This document shows positions 35,821 through 41,610 of a stretch of DNA of 41,610 bases, one piece after another. Position 1 is the stretch's first letter; each line of letters opens with the position of its first letter. The notes under the pieces were generated by a model. That model had not been told where the DNA came from, made no database searches, and saw nothing but the letters and a program-made list of their open reading frames with translations. The position numbers and the translations under genes are program-made. Source of the DNA: Anaerolineaceae bacterium (GTDB lineage: Bacteria > Chloroflexota > Anaerolineae > Anaerolineales > Villigracilaceae); contig VFJR01000012.1 of the NCBI GenBank assembly GCA_009885945.1, positions 1-41,610 on the forward strand, read 5' to 3'.

Positions 35821-35849
35821 ATTATAAATGGAAAAGTAAATTTGAGCAA
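35821..35849 (-). promoter_or_regulatory. Promoter of the proS transcription unit
   Basis: On the minus strand TTGCTC (35849-35844), a 17-base spacer and a perfect TATAAT (35826-35821). The expected start is near 35814, next to the leader ATG at 35813. Confidence 0.7.
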
Positions 35850-35881
35850 AAGCAAACCGCAATCTCGCAAACATGGTTTTG

Positions 35882-37921
35882 TTATAGGTTTTTCGTTTCT
35901 TGTTTTTTAAAATTAGATTTCAAAATTATGACAAGAAAACTAATCAACAATGCCCCAAACATAAACGCATACACCTGCTCTTCTTTCAAATAAAAGAATT
36001 TAATAATACTTATCAAATTAAGAAAATTAAGTGCGCTCATAAATGAAAAGAACAGCCATTTGCTTTGCGCATCAGTTGAATTTGTTATTCTAGAAATCCA
36101 TTTTAATATTGCATACCATCCGCCGCATAACAGCAAAGCAGTTGGGATAATAGCAGGAAATGCATATCTAGCCCACGGCGTCAATCCTCTGATCAATAAT
36201 TCATTAGACCCTCCTCGGATTACCGTAATAATCCAAACCGAAACAAAAGATAGCGACAAAAACAGAAGAATATTCCATGGAAGAATTTTCTGTTTTCGCA
36301 AGATCAGAGCAAATGTTCCTAAAACGCCAGCAATTGAAACAATCTTTAGGAAATCATAAGTTAATTTTCCACCCAGAAGATATATTTTAGCACGCGCAGG
36401 TTTCGCCCAAAATGTCTCGAAAAGCAGAAGAGCGCTTGCCCTAAAGTATCCCCCAGCCCCGTCATAATCCTGTAAAGCTGAAACAAAAATCTGGGAATCT
36501 GCCATAAAATTTGATATTTTCGCCAAAAGCTGCCTTGCTTGAGGGTTTAACCAAATCCAGCCACTCTCGGCAGAAGGGTTGCGTGCTGCGTTTTGAAATT
36601 CCAGCCCATCCCATATTCCGTTTCGCAAACTATCATCTTTATAAACAGGCTCGCCTCTTAAAAATTCTTGCGGAACAAGAGTAATTCCATCATAATAGAT
36701 GGCCGAGCCGTTTATTGCACTATATAGTGTAACCCACCCTTTGATAGCATCATGGGGTACACTTGTTTTTACGCTAACAAAAGTAGGAATTGGGGTTAAA
36801 TTAATTACTTTTTCTTCACTTTTAAATTTTCCATTTTGTGTAACAAAGCTGAATTCTGGTGCTGGCACAACTCCGATGTTCTTTGACCAAACCCATGCTC
36901 CAATAGTAATAACTTTTTTTCTAAAAGGCTTTATTTGCTCAGAAGTAATAAATTGACCAATAAATTTATTACTTCCTTTTTCATCAATTCTAAATGCATA
37001 ATCGCCAAAAGGAGCTAGCTGTGTCAGTACACGTGCCGAAAAAGGCTGATCTAAAGTCCTAAACCAATAAGCAGGATCGCCCAATCGAAATGAAAAAGTT
37101 ACTAAAACAACTACCCCTACCGCTGTTGCAAAATACGGAACCCATTTGTAAAAACGATTAAACGCAGAATACAAGAATACAAATAATGCCAATCCTATTA
37201 TTGGATATACTGTATTCTTCGAATAATATCCGCTAGCAACAGTTAATATCAGGAAAACAAATCTTTCAAGAGTTAATCCATACTTCAGACATATTATTGA
37301 TTGCCAAACAAATAATGAAAATATAAAAACTGCTAACACATCATTATTGATAGAAGTCATTGTATCTGTTAATCCAGGCAAAAGGACTATAAAACAAGTC
37401 ACTATCCATTGAAAAAGGTGACCTTCACCTACCAACTCTCCCACTAATTTCCAGCAGAAATAAATTACACCCAGAAACATTAAGACTGAGACAAGTCGAG
37501 TAATATAATTTTGAAATTCAAAAGATGAGTTGCTGGTAAGCCACAAAACACGAGACACTACCCAATAATACAACGGCGGATCACTTTTCTGAGACACACC
37601 GATATATATGGACTCGCCGAATGTTAAATCTGGCTGGTGAACATAGAAGTCATAATATCCATACTTAAGCATGGATGCTGCGAGCTTAGATTGCATTTCT
37701 TCATCCACGGTATTATGATTGATTTGGCTTGTTTTGTTCGCCATCAGCCATGCGTACTCAAATTGGGTAGGTTCATCATAATGCCACCATGGTGGAATTA
37801 TGAATGTATAAATCACACCCTGCAACAAACCCAAACACAAGAGAACCTGCAAAGATTTTTGCAAGCCCCAACTCTCAAAGTATTTAATTAAACTATGGAA
37901 ATGCTTTTGGAAAAAATGCAT
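35882..37921 (-). CDS. Polytopic membrane glycosyltransferase-like protein (GT-C/GT39-like)
   Basis: 679 residues with roughly 11-13 TM helices. The first periplasmic loop holds an acidic pair, WHYDEPTQFEYAW, as in dolichyl- or polyprenyl-phosphate-sugar-dependent GT-C enzymes. A long soluble segment (about 310-480) with beta-rich sequence sits between the two membrane halves. It is likely to glycosylate a lipid or protein outside the membrane (inference). The gene stands alone between the palindrome at 37955 and the proS promoter. Its AT content looks somewhat higher than that of its neighbours. Acceptor and donor unknown. Confidence 0.75.
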   Translation of the reverse strand: MHFFQKHFHSLIKYFESWGLQKSLQVLLCLGLLQGVIYTFIIPPWWHYDEPTQFEYAWLMANKTSQINHNTVDEEMQSKLAASMLKYGYYDFYVHQPDLTFGESIYIGVSQKSDPPLYYWVVSRVLWLTSNSSFEFQNYITRLVSVLMFLGVIYFCWKLVGELVGEGHLFQWIVTCFIVLLPGLTDTMTSINNDVLAVFIFSLFVWQSIICLKYGLTLERFVFLILTVASGYYSKNTVYPIIGLALFVFLYSAFNRFYKWVPYFATAVGVVVLVTFSFRLGDPAYWFRTLDQPFSARVLTQLAPFGDYAFRIDEKGSNKFIGQFITSEQIKPFRKKVITIGAWVWSKNIGVVPAPEFSFVTQNGKFKSEEKVINLTPIPTFVSVKTSVPHDAIKGWVTLYSAINGSAIYYDGITLVPQEFLRGEPVYKDDSLRNGIWDGLEFQNAARNPSAESGWIWLNPQARQLLAKISNFMADSQIFVSALQDYDGAGGYFRASALLLFETFWAKPARAKIYLLGGKLTYDFLKIVSIAGVLGTFALILRKQKILPWNILLFLSLSFVSVWIITVIRGGSNELLIRGLTPWARYAFPAIIPTALLLCGGWYAILKWISRITNSTDAQSKWLFFSFMSALNFLNLISIIKFFYLKEEQVYAFMFGALLISFLVIILKSNFKKQETKNL

Positions 37922-37954
37922 CTATTAATTATAACATTTACAGAGCAGTGGATT

Positions 37955-38000
37955 TAAAAGTTATAGAGTATTGGATATATCCAATACTCTATAACTTTTA
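37955..38000. terminator. 46-base perfect palindrome (terminator-like) after the MIP18 gene
   Basis: The two 23-base halves (37955-37977 and 37978-38000) are exact inverted repeats with no spacer, centre GGATATATCC. On the minus strand the 3' arm ends in TTTT. It follows the stop at 38021 by 20 bases, so it probably terminates the regulator/MIP18 operon. Confidence 0.75.
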
Positions 38001-38020
38001 TCGCTTGATATTAAAAATAA

Positions 38021-38368
38021 TTACGCGTACATGCCCCAGTCAAGCGCAGACGGATCTTCCATCATTGAAAAATCCCACATATCCATACCCATTTCCACAG
38101 TCACCGGCATATTAAGTCCTTCAGTTGCTTTAGCTTTGGTCATTTCGATCATTGCAGGACCATAAGGGCAAAACGGCGTAGTTAAAATCATCTTTACCCG
38201 AGCAATATTATTCTCAACTTCAATATCGCGCACCAACCCCAACTGAATAATATTCATACCAATTTCTGGATCAATCACTTCAGAAAGTCTTGCCCGCGCA
38301 TCAGGGACAAGATCAGGGCGAGTTTGATGAATTGTCCATTGAATTTCTTTGATTTCAGCTTCAGTCAT
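38021..38368 (-). CDS. MIP18/DUF59-family metal-sulfur cluster assembly protein
   Basis: 115 residues. Family signature EVIDPEIGMNIIQLGLVRDIEV (about 30-51) and the reactive cysteine in LTTPFCPYGPAM are present. SufT and PaaD are relatives that help mature Fe-S proteins. Encoded 15 bases after the SufR-like regulator, clearly the same operon, so it is likely used in Fe-S cluster assembly or repair under that regulator's control (inference). An unusual Met/Asp-rich C-terminus (EMGMDMWDFSMMEDP) follows the domain. Confidence 0.92.
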   Translation of the reverse strand: MTEAEIKEIQWTIHQTRPDLVPDARARLSEVIDPEIGMNIIQLGLVRDIEVENNIARVKMILTTPFCPYGPAMIEMTKAKATEGLNMPVTVEMGMDMWDFSMMEDPSALDWGMYA

Positions 38369-38383
38369 AATAATAATCCTTGT

Positions 38384-39001
38384 TTATTTATTTTTAGCAT
38401 CAACTACATATGTGCAATGTGAAGCGCCGTCTAAAATACATTGAACTTTACTAGCGGGCAAAGCCAGCATTTTTGAGATTAACGTCTGATCTACCGTACA
38501 TACTTCCGGGTGAGCTATGCCAATTTGATAATAGGGACAAGAAATTTCATGGATTTGATATTTACCATCTTTTTTCTCCCATTCCACAGTAAATCCCTCG
38601 TGCCCAAGCATTTCTTTAACAAAATCTAAACGCTTTTCAATATTCATACCGCGCATATCATCGGCATAGGTATCAGCAAGATCTTCAGCAATTTGGCTAA
38701 ACAGCTTCGCTACAACGGGGCCTGGCATCGTCTCTTTCATTTGAGACAGCAATCGCGTTGTTAGACGCATATATCTAGCTGGGAAACGCTCCATCCCATC
38801 ATCTGTTAATGTGTAAACCAAACGAGGCCGGCCAACTCCGTGGCGTTCTTCCTGCCCTTCTACTAAACCTTCCATTTGAAGATTTGTAAGATGGTGCCTC
38901 ACAGAAATTGGATTAATACCAACAGCTTCTGCAAGTTCGTTTATAGTTGAGCGAGGTTTTCGCAAAAGAGACTGTAAAATCTTTTCCCGTGTGTTGTTCA
39001 T
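38384..39001 (-). CDS. SufR-like DeoR/ArsR-type winged-helix regulator with a four-cysteine Fe-S site
   Basis: ATG 39001 is chosen because a strong promoter lies just upstream of it, so the extra 13 codons of the open frame would not be in the message. The 205-residue product has a winged helix (ILQSLLRKPRSTINELAEAVGINPISVRHHLTNL; GVGRPRLVYTLTDDG wing) and a C-terminal ligand domain. Its four cysteines, in ISCPYYQ, PEVCTV, KVQCIL and ASHCTY, match the SufR-type cluster-binding arrangement. SufR proteins repress suf genes when loaded with a cluster. It forms an operon with the MIP18 protein. No suf genes are in this window. Confidence 0.9.
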   Translation of the reverse strand: MNNTREKILQSLLRKPRSTINELAEAVGINPISVRHHLTNLQMEGLVEGQEERHGVGRPRLVYTLTDDGMERFPARYMRLTTRLLSQMKETMPGPVVAKLFSQIAEDLADTYADDMRGMNIEKRLDFVKEMLGHEGFTVEWEKKDGKYQIHEISCPYYQIGIAHPEVCTVDQTLISKMLALPASKVQCILDGASHCTYVVDAKNK

Positions 39002-39011
39002 AACAATTAAG

Positions 39012-39040
39012 AGTATAACAGTGCAGATTTTGTTTGTCAA
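39012..39040 (-). promoter_or_regulatory. Promoter of the SufR-like regulator operon; leaderless
   Basis: On the minus strand a perfect TTGACA (39040-39035), a 17-base spacer and TATACT (39017-39012). Only 10 bases separate the -10 from ATG 39001 and no Shine-Dalgarno sequence is present, so the transcript starts at or within about 4 bases of the start codon. Confidence 0.8.
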
Positions 39041-39079
39041 TATATTATATAAATATCATAAATATTCAGAACCTTGATG

Positions 39080-39085
39080 TATAAT
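39080..39085 (+). promoter_or_regulatory. -10 box for the Rcp1-type response regulator; probably leaderless
   Basis: TATAAT lies 9 bases before ATG 39095, with no Shine-Dalgarno sequence between and no convincing -35. Confidence 0.5.
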
Positions 39086-39094
39086 TATATAAAT

Positions 39095-39550
39095 ATGAAC
39101 ACAATAATTCATGTTCTGCTAATCGAAGACAATGACGATCACGCAGAATTAGCAGCGCGCCAAATATCAAACTCGGAAATGCCAATTAAGCTCACCCGTT
39201 TATCAGATGGGCAAGAAGCGCTTGATTTTCTTTTTCATAAAGGGCAATTCACGGATGCAGAATCGGCGCTACAACCCAATCTAATTCTTGTTGACTTACG
39301 CTTGCCAAAAGTTGACGGAATTGATGTGATCAAAATAATTAAGAACGACGAGCAATTACGACATATTCCCGTCATTGTCCTTACAACATCAGATGCAGAA
39401 CGTGATGTACTTGATGCCTATAAAAATCATGTAAATAGCTACATTGTCAAACCCGTTGATTTTCAAAAACTTCAACAACTAATGAAAGATTTGCGGTCTT
39501 ATTGGTTTGTTTGGAATAAAAGTCCAACAACAAATAAATCCCCTGAGTAA
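39095..39550 (+). CDS. Single-domain response regulator, Rcp1-like
   Basis: ATG 39095 is preferred: the protein then starts MNTIIHVLLIEDNDDHAELA, and upstream TTG/ATG codons overlap the -10 box. The 151-residue product is one receiver domain with the acidic pair in IEDNDDH, phospho-acceptor D67 in LVDLRLPKVDG, T in VLTTSDAERD and K in YIVKPVDF. The RLSDGQEALDFLFHKGQF segment and C-terminal YWFVWN are typical of Rcp1-type regulators paired with phytochrome-like or hybrid kinases. No output domain. Divergent from the SufR-like gene; the cognate kinase is not adjacent. The stop codon is in the loop of its terminator. Confidence 0.93.
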   Translation: MNTIIHVLLIEDNDDHAELAARQISNSEMPIKLTRLSDGQEALDFLFHKGQFTDAESALQPNLILVDLRLPKVDGIDVIKIIKNDEQLRHIPVIVLTTSDAERDVLDAYKNHVNSYIVKPVDFQKLQQLMKDLRSYWFVWNKSPTTNKSPE

Positions 39551-39566
39551 ACTCAGGGGATTTATT
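39533..39566. terminator. Terminator overlapping the response regulator stop codon
   Basis: A 15-bp stem (39533-39547 with 39552-39566) closes a TAAA loop containing the TAA stop codon. The 3' arm is T-rich (ATTTATT). It lies 3 bases from the 3' end of the convergent tRNA-Leu gene and can serve both strands. Confidence 0.85.
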
Positions 39567-39569
39567 ATG

Positions 39570-39651
39570 TGCGCTGGAGAGGACTTGAACCTCCACGTCT
39601 TACGACACACGCACCTCAAGCGTGCCTGTCTGCCAATTCCAGCACCAGCGC
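39570..39651 (-). tRNA. tRNA-Leu (GAG anticodon)
   Basis: The minus strand folds into a class II tRNA: acceptor GCGCTGG/CCAGCGC, D-arm, anticodon stem CACGC/GCGTG with loop TTGAGGT (anticodon GAG at 39617-39615), a long variable arm (TGTCGTAAGACG region) and a T-arm with GGTTCAAGTCC. Discriminator base A is at 39570; CCA is not encoded. It reads CUC and CUU codons. Confidence 0.95.
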
Positions 39652-39664
39652 ATAAGCAGGGCGT

Positions 39665-39692
39665 ATTATAATCAGGTTGCTTTCCTTGTCAA
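39665..39692 (-). promoter_or_regulatory. Promoter of tRNA-Leu
   Basis: On the minus strand TTGACA (39692-39687), a 16-base spacer and TATAAT (39670-39665), placing the start about 7 bases before the mature tRNA 5' end. Confidence 0.8.
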
Positions 39693-39721
39693 GCAGAAAA
39701 ATTTTAAAAGGAGAATTTACA

Positions 39722-40738
39722 ATGGCACGAATTGTTGTTGACGCAATGGGAAGTGATACCTTTCCAAAACCAGATATTGAAGGAGCGATCGCAGCCGCTC
39801 GCGAATATGGAGTGGAAATTATTTTAGTTGGTGACGAATCAATCATAAAGCCTGAACTTGATTCCGCAAAAATAGGAAATCTACCCATACGCATTATCCA
39901 TGCGCCAGACATACTCAGCATGGACGACAAAGGCGAAGATTTAGTATTTAAAGCGCGCAGTAAAGATGCAAAAAATTCTATGGCGATCGGGATAGACTTG
40001 GTTAAGAATGGCGAAGCCGATGCCTTTGTGACCGCCGGAAATACAGGCGCCGGTATGGTCACTGCATTATTTCGACTTGGGCGCATTCGTGGTGTAGATC
40101 GTCCTGCGTTAGCGCCTGTCTTCCCTACTGCAAATGGCTTTTGCATTGTGCTAGATATAGGAGCAAACCCCGATTGCAATGCAGAAAATTTATTGCACTT
40201 TGCAATCATGGGCAGTGTTTATGCTGAAAAAGTACGAGGCGTGCACAACCCTAAAATTGGCTTGATCTCCAATGGCGAAGAGGCAGGCAAAGGAAATGAG
40301 CTAGTCAAAGCCGCTTTTCCTCTACTTAAAAAAGCAAAAATCAATTTCTTTGGCAATGTTGAAGGAAAAGAAGTAATTGGCGGCAAAGTAGATGTAGCCG
40401 TCACGGATGGTTTTACTGGCAATGTCATGCTTAAATCTTCTGAAGCTGTTGGTAAATTACTAACAGAAAAAATCCGTGAAATTATTAAAAATGGAAATCT
40501 CATTACGAAGATTGGCGGATTATTGGTGCGCCCTGCTTTGCGTGAAATGAAAAAAATCATTGATCCCAGTGAACAAGGTGCGGCTCCTTTACTGGGCGTA
40601 AATGGATTGGTCTTTATTGGCCATGGACGTTCAGATGCGCATGCAATTAAGAATGCAATACGCGTTGCCAAAGATGCCGTCGAAGCGAATGTATTAGAAG
40701 CTATGAAAATCGCAATTGAAGAGAGCTTAAAGAATTAA
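39722..40738 (+). CDS. plsX: Phosphate acyltransferase PlsX
   Basis: ATG 39722 follows AAAAGGAG at good spacing; the upstream TTG of the open frame does not. The 338-residue product carries PlsX signatures: VVDAMGSDTFPKPDIEGA, FVTAGNTGAGMVTALFRLGRI, VLDIGANPDCNAENLLHFA, ISNGEEAGKGNELVKAAFPLL and VTDGFTGNVMLKSSEAVG. It converts acyl-ACP and phosphate to acyl-phosphate for PlsY in phospholipid synthesis. The usual neighbours rpmF, fabH and fabD are absent; instead a NERD-like membrane protein follows after one base. Confidence 0.96.
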   Translation: MARIVVDAMGSDTFPKPDIEGAIAAAREYGVEIILVGDESIIKPELDSAKIGNLPIRIIHAPDILSMDDKGEDLVFKARSKDAKNSMAIGIDLVKNGEADAFVTAGNTGAGMVTALFRLGRIRGVDRPALAPVFPTANGFCIVLDIGANPDCNAENLLHFAIMGSVYAEKVRGVHNPKIGLISNGEEAGKGNELVKAAFPLLKKAKINFFGNVEGKEVIGGKVDVAVTDGFTGNVMLKSSEAVGKLLTEKIREIIKNGNLITKIGGLLVRPALREMKKIIDPSEQGAAPLLGVNGLVFIGHGRSDAHAIKNAIRVAKDAVEANVLEAMKIAIEESLKN

Positions 40739-40739
40739 T

Positions 40740-41429
40740 ATGAACATCATTAAAAATGAAAAAAAGATTAAACGCAACGGGCTTATTGGTCAATGGATCA
40801 GCATTGCCGCCCTCATCATCCTTGGCACTGGTATGTACCTTACATTCTCTAAACCTGAATTCTTTACATACTCCCTTCTTGCCTTAGTCACAGGATTTAC
40901 GTTCACCCAAATTGGCATGTACATGGGCAATCGCTGGGGACGCTCTCCGCGTCCTGATGAACAGTTAGACGCTGGATTAAAAGGTTTAACCAGTGAATTT
41001 TCTATTTATCATTACACTACTCCCGCATCCCATTTATTAGTTGGACCTGCGGGCATTTGGGTCCTGCTCCCTTATCGCCAAAGCGGAAAAGTGGCATACA
41101 TAAAAAGCCGCTGGAAACTGATGGGCGGTGGTTTCCTCCAAAGCTATATGTCAATTTTTGGGCAGGAAGGCATTGGACGACCCGAGTTCGAAATGGCAAG
41201 TGAAATTTCAGCTGTTGAAAAACTATTGAAAAAGAAACTTAACCAAACCGATCTACCTGCTATTCAAGGCGCATTAATATTTACGAACGACAAAATCGAA
41301 ATCGAAAGCAATGGCGCACCAGAAACAGCAATGCAAATAAACAAACTCAAAGGATTTATCCGCCAAAAAGCAAAAGAGAAAACACTGAGTTCATTTAAAA
41401 TTATAGAAATTACAGAAGCATTGAAATAG
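40740..41429 (+). CDS. Membrane-anchored NERD-like protein
   Basis: 229 residues. Two N-terminal TM helices (about 17-35 and 40-60) precede a soluble domain. Its core SEFSIYHYTTPASHLLVGPAGIWVLLPYRQSGKV resembles the nuclease-related NERD fold, where a strand with VGPxGIWVL follows the first helix. Catalytic residues cannot be confirmed by eye. The start is one base after the plsX stop, so translation is coupled. Function unknown. Confidence 0.7.
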   Translation: MNIIKNEKKIKRNGLIGQWISIAALIILGTGMYLTFSKPEFFTYSLLALVTGFTFTQIGMYMGNRWGRSPRPDEQLDAGLKGLTSEFSIYHYTTPASHLLVGPAGIWVLLPYRQSGKVAYIKSRWKLMGGGFLQSYMSIFGQEGIGRPEFEMASEISAVEKLLKKKLNQTDLPAIQGALIFTNDKIEIESNGAPETAMQINKLKGFIRQKAKEKTLSSFKIIEITEALK

Positions 41430-41468
41430 AGAATTTCGACGGACTCCGCAAGCTTTAAGTAACTCACC

Positions 41469-41540
41469 TTACGCAGAACGTCCCGAAGGTTTCTTGGAAA
41501 AACCTTGTTGAGCCGTTCAAACCTTCGGGACGGTGCGTAA
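41469..41540. repeat. Large imperfect inverted repeat after the NERD-like gene
   Basis: CGTCCCGAAGGTTT (41479-41492) pairs with 41519-41532, and TTACGCA (41469-41475) pairs with TGCGTAA (41534-41540), with a small internal loop (GAA/G) and a 26-base apical loop. Convergent genes flank it, so it may be a terminator or a repeat element. Confidence 0.7.
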
Positions 41541-41553
41541 CATCAGTTAAAGA

Positions 41554-41610
41554 CTAAATATCTTGCAAAGTAATAGCGATATTAATCGAACCGTTTAGAA
41601 AGTCAACGCC
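41554..41610 (-). CDS. 3' end of an unidentified minus-strand gene (partial)
   Basis: Reading the minus strand from the right edge gives an open frame of 18 codons ending ...INIAITLQDI and TAG at 41556-41554. The hydrophobic/polar alternation and position after an inverted repeat fit a gene terminus, but it is too short to identify. Confidence 0.4.
   Translation of the reverse strand, partial: GVDFLNGSINIAITLQDI

Noticed and set aside
35616-35881. T-box leader upstream of proS
   Set aside because: No AGGGUGGNACCGCG-type T-box sequence or Stem I features were found before the terminator; the proline-rich ORF explains the layout better.
39002-39040. Longer start of the SufR-like regulator
   Set aside because: A strong TTGACA-N17-TATACT promoter overlaps this stretch, so it would lie upstream of the transcription start.
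1-41610. CRISPR array, prophage, transposase or conjugative genes
   Set aside because: No regularly spaced repeats and no integrase, transposase, capsid or secretion genes were found; the repeats seen are isolated palindromes.

Overview
The window reads as a chromosomal segment of an anaerobic or facultative member of the Chloroflexota, most likely an Anaerolineae-type organism. This is an inference from gene content, not from a marker gene. It rests on very large multi-GAF hybrid kinases, a kinase-like/TolB-propeller lipoprotein locus, an archaeal/eukaryal-type prolyl-tRNA synthetase, non-pyrrolysine MttB-family methyltransferases and moderate GC content. I see no phage, insertion sequence, CRISPR array or rRNA. 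Genes are dense and no gene-free stretch exceeds 300 bases.

Region 1 (1-9.0 kb, + strand) is a signalling locus: a membrane Cache/HAMP/GAF sensor (cut by the window edge), a ParA-type ATPase, a 1307-residue multi-GAF hybrid histidine kinase with two receivers, and a threonine-synthase-like enzyme fused to a receiver domain. An EamA transporter and a HAD phosphatase follow (9.0-10.9 kb).

Region 2 (10.98-19.5 kb, + strand) is the most coherent metabolic unit. It holds a GntR/FadR-type regulator, a corrinoid protein, two different MttB-superfamily methyltransferases without an in-frame amber codon, an S9 peptidase, an M20 amidohydrolase/peptidase and a methyltetrahydrofolate:corrinoid methyltransferase. 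The enzymes would take a methyl group from a quaternary or methylated amine to Co(I)-corrinoid and then to tetrahydrofolate. The two hydrolases suggest that the amine is released from a peptide or acyl conjugate. A candidate folded RNA leader precedes the last gene.

Region 3 (19.6-26.6 kb, + strand) has two paralogous lipoprotein alpha/beta hydrolases flanking a pseudokinase fused through a membrane helix to a TolB-like propeller, and then gyrA behind a short leader with an intrinsic terminator.

Region 4 (26.6-39.0 kb) is mainly on the minus strand: a FAD amine oxidoreductase, a CoA-transferase, a small membrane protein and acetyl-CoA synthetase with a lysine-rich histone-like tail. Next come a DUF3592-like protein (+), a small hydrolase and a helical-repeat protein. 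proS follows, preceded by a promoter, a proline-rich 18-codon leader ORF and a terminator that together look like a transcription attenuator. The region ends with a GT-C glycosyltransferase, a MIP18-family Fe-S assembly protein and a SufR-like Fe-S regulator.

Region 5 (39.0-41.6 kb) has an Rcp1-type response regulator, tRNA-Leu(GAG), plsX, a NERD-like membrane protein and the tail of a further minus-strand gene.

Two genome-wide habits show up. Several genes have a -10 box only a few bases before the start codon and no Shine-Dalgarno sequence, so leaderless transcripts are likely. There are also many long, perfect or near-perfect palindromes between genes, and one inside a coding region.
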